Source: Mesostigma viride (taxonomy: Eukaryota > Streptophyta > Mesostigmatophyceae > Mesostigmatales > Mesostigmataceae). Taken from it: a stretch of DNA of 64,000 bases. Position 1 is the stretch's first letter; each line of letters opens with the position of its first letter. Below the pieces are notes generated by a model that was not told where the DNA came from, ran no database searches, and was given only the letters and a program-made list of their open reading frames with translations. Both the position numbers and the translations under genes were made by a program. The stretch spans positions 183,501 through 247,500 of the forward strand of contig RPFO01000102.1 in assembly GCA_009746045.1 (NCBI GenBank). Reading direction: 5' to 3'. Positions 58,301 to 64,000 of the stretch are shown here, in pieces.

Positions 58301-58623
58301 GCCCTGTGCCTCTGCCCCGCGCCTCCACATTACTGCCCGGTGCCTCTGCCCTGCGCCTCCACAATACTGCCCTGTGCCTCTGCCCTGTGCCTCCACATGA
58401 CTGCCCTGTATCAGATCCTAAAGTTCTGTCCGATATCTCCTGAGCATACCTGAAAGTATTTGTATTGACGCATATATTGTTTGTTTGCTTTTCGTTATTT
58501 CTTCATATCTGCCTTGCCTGCTCACATCTGCCACGCCCAAACCACAGTGCTCGTGCTGTTCTTATAAACTAATTAGTTAGCGTGACTGCGTGACGTGAGC
58601 ATAAATCCTGAAGGGAAAGGGAG
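55395..58623. other. Divergent intergenic region, possible missing 5' exon(s)
   Basis: This lies between the minus-strand polymerase and plus-strand sialidase-like genes, and should contain both promoters and the polymerase start. Minus-strand frames at 56146-56370 (ending CRK/GTGAGG, a good donor) and 56941-57237 are possible but lack homology. A CCCGGGTGTGCGACC repeat lies at 55740-55805 and a CCTCCACAATACTGCCC repeat (about five units) at 58215-58400. Confidence 0.4.
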
Positions 58624-58711
58624 ATGGAAGTGGAATATCCTCTATACCCTCTAGTTGCCGGGCTGCGGGCGCTGCTCTCACGCTACGCCCTATTCCTGTT
58701 CATATTCCCAG
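58624..58711 (+). CDS. Sialidase-like exon 1
   Basis: Starts MEVEYPLYPLVAGLRALLSR and ends LFLFIFP plus one base. Donor CCAG/GTCTAC. First ATG upstream of the hydrophobic stretch; phase 1 matches exon 2. Confidence 0.6.
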
Positions 58712-61700
58712 GTCTACTGCTGCTTGTGTCCCTTTGCCATCTGCTGCCACTTGCCGCGCTCGTCCACACGCAGTGCTCGTGTTCTTCTCGCTGCGTTACC
58801 TGCTGTCGCTCCTGCTGTCGCACCACGTGCCCTTCACCGAGTCCAACATCCGCTACAGGTGAGGGCGTGCTATGCATGGAACTGGGTGACTTTTCTCCTG
58901 CCTAAGGTTAAAATTTTGGCAAATGTCAAGAATCTGCTGATTGTTCCCTGTGCAGGATTTGTCGCTTCCCCCCTGAATCCTGCTCAATCCTTGCAACCGT
59001 ACACAGCTGGCTGTACACGATGAACTTGTCAGGACCACTGTTCCGTGCTTTTTTGGTTTTCGTTACTCTTGCGACGTTTCTAGTACTGTCTCCCCAGAAT
59101 CTTCGTCCCTTAATTCTTGCAACCCCGTGTGCTTGCGCAGCTGGCTGTACACGATTAACTCGTCAGGACCGCTATCCCTTGCTTTTCGTCACTATTTGCT
59201 CCTCTTCCTCCTACCCGCTCTTCCTATCAACCGTGAGCAGCTGGCCGTACATGATAACCTCGTCATCACCGTCGGCCTTGCCAAGCGCCAGCTCATGGAC
59301 TTGGCTATAACTCTTGTAACTGTCCTGTACGCCTGCCATGTCGTTGTGCAGCTGGCTGTACATGATCAACTCATCGGCGCCGGGCCCCCAGCCCCTGCCC
59401 CACCTCTCGTACGCGCACATGGGCATGCTCGAAAAGCTGTCCAATGGGTCCCTGGCCGCAGGTATGTTGGAGGGTTATAGGGGCACGCAGTGTTGGAAAT
59501 AGGGAATGTTGTCCATCCAATATGGATGCTGGGGCGAGCTGGAGAAAGCTGCCCAACGAGTCGCTCGCAGCAGGTACTTAATTGATCATGCGCAGCGTCG
59601 GGTTCCACCTTTTGTGTCATCGGCGCCTTGGTTTGTTTTTCCCTCGGCAACGGGAGCTGGCAGGGCTGAGTTTGTCACCGCTGTAAGCAGAAGGTTCTGG
59701 CCAGATTTCGGCAAGCTGAATGCGGCTAATGCTGTGAACGATGATGCTGGCGTTGAATAGGGGCACATTCGGTTTGAATCGGGAGTGTTGTCTATGGCTG
59801 TTTCTGTGAACGACGATGCGAAGGGTGATGGGGAACGATGATCCTGACGGTGAAGGGGCGTGTTCCAGTGGGCCTGGCTGACATAGACCTATGTGTTATA
59901 GACCCATGTCTTTGCTCGATCCCATCTCTGGATATTTCTTTACCACCTAGGAGTATCTACCTGTGCCGTGTTCCTGGCTTGGTCCTGCCCTTACCCTGCC
60001 CCCCCCCCCCTCCCCCCCTCAACCCATTGCCCCCTGTTCCCCCGGTTCTGTCGGCAACCCCGGGCATCCGCCCTCCCCTCCCCCCAACCCCCCCTGGAGC
60101 AGCGTTCCAGGGTTCCCCCCAGTACTACGAGGGTTCCTCTGAGCAGTCCCTGTACTGGACGACGTCCAACGACGGCGGCGAACGCTGGGGACCTATCCAG
60201 GTGCGCGCTCACACTTTGCGTAGTGGCCCAGAGTGGTTGCCTCGAGCTCTTGGCCAGTGACGATGAATTTTGTTTGTGTGGGTAGGGGTGGGGTGGGGTG
60301 GGGTGGGGTGGGGTGGGGTGGGGTGGGGTGGGGTGGGGTGGGGTGGGGTGGGGTGGGGTGGGGTGGGGTGGGGTGGGGTGGGGTGGGGTGGGGTGGGGTG
60401 GGGTGGGGTGGGGTGGGGTGGGGTGGGGTGGGGTGGGGTGGGGTGGGGTGGGGTGGGGTGGGGTGGGGTGGGTCGGGGGAGGATGATGGAAGAGTTGTCA
60501 CACTCGTGCTTGCTGTTACGGGAAACCCACATATAGTGATTGTTGGCTTGTAGTGCTTTTTGGTTGAGTTGGCATTGCTGTCATGGCATCCGTCACAGCG
60601 ATAGTAATCGATATCGCATATATAGGTACCGATGTATAGACACAGATAGATATAGATAGATACAGATAGATAGACAGATAGATGCAAATTTATCCATCGA
60701 CATCCGTCGATATCGCATAGATACTGATATGTAGATGCAGGTATATCCATCGACCCGTCGTTATCGCGACTATGATTAGCGTGTTGACCAACAGCCAGGG
60801 GTTGCCTTTCAAAGTCATGGGATAGGGTGGCATGTGGTAGGGTACGATAGGGTAGCGTTGCTGGCACGTCCACTACCTGGTGATGATGGCCTCTTCTTCA
60901 TTACCGCCCCTGGTGCGTCTTTCCAGTTTGATGCGGTTATCCAGCAAGCAACCATCGTACCCAAACACGAAACAGACGTTCTGATTCAAGTGCTCTATAA
61001 GTTTGCGAGGCCATCACTCAGCAGATGGATGGATTCTATTATTGGATTCAGATACTATCGCTATCCTTGCATCGATATCCTTGATTGATAACTGTCTCAA
61101 TGCGTGGCCATCCCTATGAAGCTGACCACCCGGCAGAACACAGGCTGCGGCTGGAGTGACATTGACCAAAGTTAAAATTTGATGGCTCTATGTCCCTGAC
61201 AGTCGTTCTGGGCCCTATTGACATCATGCAAATCCTCCAACTGCCTATATTGCGCCCTTTTTGTCGCTGTATGTGGCTATTGTTTCTCGCGCTCCGTTGG
61301 TGCTATTTGTTCTGTGCTCTTTGTCATGATTCGTTGGTGCTATTTTTGTCACCGGACCGCCAGCTGTTAGTCGCGGGAGACGGCGTACCGCTCTGGAGCC
61401 CCGTCCTGCTGTCTGAGTGAGTGGCATTTTGTTGCTTGTGTTGCCTTTGGTGTTCAAGGTCTTCTTTTAATGGCTTTGGCTGTTTGTTAAGGCCCTGTGC
61501 TGCTGTCTGACTGAGTAGCATTCTATGGTTCTATTCATACCTTGACCGTGTGGGAGTTCTTATTTTATTATGTTCACGGTCCTTGCCAGTGTCCTAGTGA
61601 GTTGTTCTCATGGTGTTGCTGTGTGATTGTTTCTGGCACGATGGTGGACCTTTCCACAGCTTCGCGTGCATTCTATGTGTGCTATTACTAGCTTGGCATG

Positions 61701-63536
61701 CCTTGTGTCATCCACAGCTCCTTGGTTGTAGCCTCAGAACCTACATTTTCCTCATTGGGAACGGGGGGGAGCAGGGTAATCTTCAATCCCAAATCGGTTT
61801 TGGAATCAGGGTAATCTTCGCCTGCAGCTTACACATAGACTACAAGACATGTCCTGTCTTATTCGCGTGTCTAATTTGGTGTCCTGCCCGATTTGCGGCT
61901 TGTACAAAGGCTTCACGCTCACTTTCATGTCCTGTCCGTTCCCATTATTTGCGGCAGAGGTTCCCTGCGATGCTTGTTTGATAAACAACAATAATATAAT
62001 AACAATAGCAATAATGATCATGATAAATATGGGCGTCCTTCATATCTCTCGCCATGGATCATGCAGGGGTGGCCGCCTGTGGCTGTTCTACGCCAAAAGC
62101 GTCCACAAGTGCCGCTATTTCGACCGTCAGAAAAACGTGGTGAGCATCTTATGGCACGCATATGGATGTGGGTATTTATATCACAAAGTTTAAGGATTGT
62201 AATGAACAATTTTTTGGAAACGTATTACACTTGTTTGTCTGGCATAAGAATGCGGTAAAAAGGTTTTTTCCCCCTGCGCTTTGCTACGGCTGCTGCCTTG
62301 CTTAGATATATCTGTTTGTGCATGTCTCTCTGCCTCTGGAGTGCTGCCAGAGGAACCTGGCTGGCGAGCCTTTTTGCTTTTTATTTTGTCTTTATTTATT
62401 TTATTTTATTTTGTCTTTATTTTTTGCCTGAATGCCTGCGTTACTTGTGTGCATCTGTGCCCAGGCGCTTCACATCCACCACAAACTGCCCATACAGTGC
62501 ATTTGTTGGAAAATGCGCCTTGTTTGCCCCCAATTGTGTATCTGGGTTTGTATAGACTACTACGTGCTTGTCTTTCTGCATCGGTTATGTGTATCTGGGT
62601 TTGTATAGATTACTATGTGCTTGTCTTTTTGCATCGGTTATGTGTATCTGGGTTTGTATAGACTACTACGTGCTTGTCTTTTTGCATCGGTTATGTGTAT
62701 CTGGGTTTGTATAGATTACTATGTGCTTGTCTTTTTGCATCGGTTATGTGTATCTGGGTTTGTATAGACTACTACGTGCTTGTCTTTTTGCATCGGTTAT
62801 GTGTATCTGGGTTTGTATAGACTACTACGTGCTTGTCTTTTTGCATCGGCTATGTGTATCTGGGTTTGCATAGATTACTATGTGCTTGTCTTTTTGCATC
62901 CGTTATGTGTATCTGGGTTTGTATATACTACTACGTCCTTGTCTTTTTCACCGCAGTCACCAGCGAAGAACAGAGGGTCCCGGGGGTAGTGCAGACACGC
63001 GTGGCCTAAAGTTAGGGTAGGCATGGCCTTAAGTTAGGGTAGACTTAGCGGCGAACGCATGAGCTTTCACCTAGATAGTCTCGGGGGTAGTGCAGACACG
63101 CGTGGCTTTAAGTTAGGGTAGACTGAGCGGCGAACGCATGAGCTTTCACCTAGATAGTCTCGGGGGTAGTGCAGACACGCGTGGCCTCAAGTTAGGGTAG
63201 ACTGAGCGGCGAACGCATGAGCTTTCACCTAGATAGTCTCGGGGGTAGTGCAGACACGCATGGCCTTAAGTTAGGGTAGACTGAGCGGCGAACGCATGAG
63301 CTTTCACCTAGATAGTCTCGGGGGTAGTGCAGACACGCATGGCCTTACGTTAGGGTAGACTGAGCGGCGAACGCATGAGCTTTCACCTAGATAGAGTGCA
63401 CAGAGGCGTAATTCTTCCAACGCTTCCTCAACGATCTTCCTCCGAATGGGAGGATTATAGTGATTCTTCCACCCCTTCTCTTCTAACTGTTTTCGTACAG
63501 GATGGAATGGGACAGCCAAAATGTGGGTTGTCGGAA
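58624..63536 (+). CDS. Sialidase/BNR-repeat-like protein gene
   Basis: Multi-exon gene divergent from the polymerase. Exons: 58624-58711, 58774-58858, 59352-59461, 60103-60200, 61364-61416, 62067-62139, and weaker 62957-62985 and 63501-63536. Splice phases agree at all seven joins. The N-terminus is hydrophobic (RYALFLFIF, then VFFSLRYLLSLLLS), suggesting a signal anchor. The core reads YAHMGMLEKLSNGSLAA, YYEGSSEQSLYWTTSNDGGE RWGP, GDGVPLWSPVLLSE, GGRLWLFYAKS. SNDGGERW fits the Asp-box (S-x-D-x-G-x-x-W), and the order (HMG...LPDG-like turn, Asp-box, P-W-P-VL, G-LWLFY) follows the sialidase/neuraminidase superfamily six-bladed propeller. Substrate is unknown; the family includes non-sialidase glycosidases. 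The C-terminal blades are missing, so the gene probably continues past the window. Confidence 0.75.
58774..58858 (+). CDS. Sialidase-like exon 2
   Basis: LVFFSLRYLLSLLLSHHVPF then TESNIRY: a probable membrane helix followed by the start of the luminal domain. Acceptor CACACGCAG, donor ACAG/GTGAGG (phase 2). An acceptor-edge copy lies at about 58543. Confidence 0.7.
59352..59461 (+). CDS. Sialidase-like exon 3
   Basis: WLYMINSSAPGPQPLPHLSY then AHMGMLEKLSNGSLAA: the conserved first-blade turn with the HMG-x-(L/I)-x-x-L-x-(D/N)G signature. Acceptor GTTGTGCAG, donor GCAG/GTATGT. Three acceptor-edge copies upstream and one clear donor-edge copy downstream. Confidence 0.82.
59525..59580 (+). repeat. 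Copy of sialidase-like exon 3 donor edge
   Basis: GGAGAAAGCTGCCCAACGAG then GCAGCAGGTAC mirrors the exon end GAAAAGCTGTCCAATGGGTC with its GCAG/GTATG donor, about 120 bp downstream. Confidence 0.8.
60103..60200 (+). CDS. Sialidase-like exon 4 (Asp-box)
   Basis: FQGSPQYYEGSSEQSLYWTT then SNDGGERWGPIQ, containing the Asp-box SNDGGERW. Acceptor CTGGAGCAG after a C-rich tract, donor CAG/GTGCGC. Confidence 0.88.
60287..60472 (+). repeat. (GGGGT)n pentanucleotide array
   Basis: About 37 units on the coding strand, 90 bp into the intron after exon 4; G-quadruplex-prone in the nascent RNA. Confidence 0.97.
60600..60765. repeat. GATA-type repeats
   Basis: CATCG(A)(C/A)ATCG and AGATAGATAGATACAGATAG motifs with duplicated halves. 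Intronic. Confidence 0.8.
61364..61416 (+). CDS. Sialidase-like exon 5
   Basis: LLVAGDGVPLWSPVLLS plus two bases; the PLW-PVL block follows the Asp-box in this family. Acceptor GACCGCCAG, donor CTGA/GTGAGT. Donor-edge copies at 61485-61520 and about 61580. Confidence 0.82.
62067..62139 (+). CDS. Sialidase-like exon 6
   Basis: Completes Glu, then GGRLWLFYAKSVHKCRYFDR QKNV. The G-LWLFY strand is typical. Acceptor ATCATGCAG, donor GTG/GTGAGC. Confidence 0.82.
62520..62940 (+). repeat. ~58-bp minisatellite before exon 7
   Basis: About eight units of TATGTGTATCTGGGTTTGTA plus TAGACTACTACGTGCTTGTC and TTTTTGCATCGGT. The last unit ends in CTTGTCTTTTTCACCGCAG, i.e. the candidate acceptor, so it may be an acceptor-side echo array. 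Confidence 0.95.
62957..62985 (+). CDS. Possible sialidase-like exon 7
   Basis: SPAKNRGSR plus two bases; acceptor TTCACCGCAG, donor GGGG/GTAGTG. Supported mainly by phase and by five downstream copies of its donor edge (63078-63330), not by homology. Confidence 0.4.
62986..63395 (+). repeat. ~85-bp array after exon 7
   Basis: Five units of TCGGGGGTAGTGCAGACACG, TTAAGTTAGGGTAGACTGAG, CGGCGAACGCATGAGCTTTC. Each repeats the CGGGG/GTAGTG donor edge. Confidence 0.95.
63501..63536 (+). CDS. Possible sialidase-like exon 8
   Basis: MEWDSQNVGCR; acceptor TTTCGTACAG, donor GGAA/GTACGT. Phase-compatible but without recognisable family residues. Confidence 0.3.
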
Positions 63537-63589
63537 GTACGTGGAGTGGCTTGCTCGGCAGTACTTCCGCCTGCGTGCTGGCTGCTCCA

Positions 63590-64000
63590 TGCTCCTTCAC
63601 CCTTACGCAGATTCATCCGCCTTGATTCCGCAAGTAACCTGCTCCATGCTCCTTAAACCTTACACCTGCTGGCTTTGCGCCATGCTCCTTAAACCTCAAA
63701 CCTGCCTCCTGCTCCTGCTCCTTAAACCTCAAACCTGCCTTCTGCTCCATACTTCTTGAACCAGACTCATCCGCTCTGATTCAGCATGCGTTTGACTTCA
63801 CCGCCTTGGTGCCCCTTGCCTCGATCCCACTACTGGACCCGCTTTGGTGCAGCACGTTTTGACTCGACTGTTTTTAACGACCTCCCTTGATTTCATTACC
63901 TGCCTTGTTTATTTTTCCTGCCTTTCTCTTCTGCTTCTTTTTTTTTTTAATGATGATCTGAAACCCACTCCCTCCAGCACCGCTTTTCACCGGGGGGCGA
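63590..64000 (+). other. CTGCTCCATGCTCCTTAAACC repeats, then unassigned sequence
   Basis: Four related ~30-bp units (63585-63755). The remainder shows no exon I can support; the sialidase-like gene may continue beyond the window. Confidence 0.5.

Noticed and set aside
60209-60873. PTPPHPTPPH repeat protein on the minus strand
   Set aside because: (GGGGT)n array in a sialidase-like intron, opposite to the gene.

Overview
The window is eukaryotic nuclear DNA and is intron-dominated. GC-rich coding exons of 29-367 nt with GTGAG/GTGCG donors and (C/T)NCAG acceptors sit in introns packed with micro- and minisatellites. Together with the Penelope-like, LINE, hAT-like and TTAA-inserting elements, and a TTTAGGG-related 7-mer tract, this suggests a green alga, plausibly a chlamydomonadalean/volvocine chlorophyte. 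That assignment is inference; no rDNA or organelle marker is present.

Region 1 (1-18.6 kb) is a transposon graveyard. It holds a Penelope-like reverse transcriptase (1455-2639) and an inverted, 5'-truncated second copy (16924-17778) nested in a TTAA-bounded TIR element. An AP-endonuclease LINE on the minus strand (5709-10085) is split by a 1,698-bp TTAA-bounded element; removing that element restores the LINE reading frame. Two consecutive copies of the 3' part of a second LINE type (10383-14030) follow, the second interrupted by an 8-bp-TSD hAT-like element. An intact LINE ORF1 (15066-16376) completes the region.

Region 2 (18.8-55.4 kb, minus strand) is one very large gene for a single-subunit, phage-type (T7-like) organellar RNA polymerase. 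I could place 27 exons with matching splice phases, plus one tentative 5' exon. They give about 1,089 residues from roughly 3.3 kb of coding sequence spread over 34.5 kb. All catalytic landmarks are present: DFRGR, DGSCNG, the R-x3-K...Y fingers helix, HDSF, and the terminal YFFN foot. The start codon and targeting peptide were not found.

Region 3 (58.6-63.5 kb, plus strand) is a divergently oriented sialidase/BNR-repeat-like gene with a hydrophobic N-terminus. Six exons are well supported and two are weak; it may run off the window.

The most unusual signal concerns the introns of both genes. Next to most exons the intron carries one to about nine degraded tandem copies of the adjacent exon edge: the last roughly 20-50 nt of an exon with its donor, or the first roughly 20-35 nt with its acceptor. 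The copies extend only into the intron and generally decay with distance. One intron (43572-44617) is almost entirely made of two such arrays converging from its two ends. I treat this as the candidate undescribed phenomenon: intron growth by exon-edge-anchored tandem duplication, leaving many decoy splice sites.
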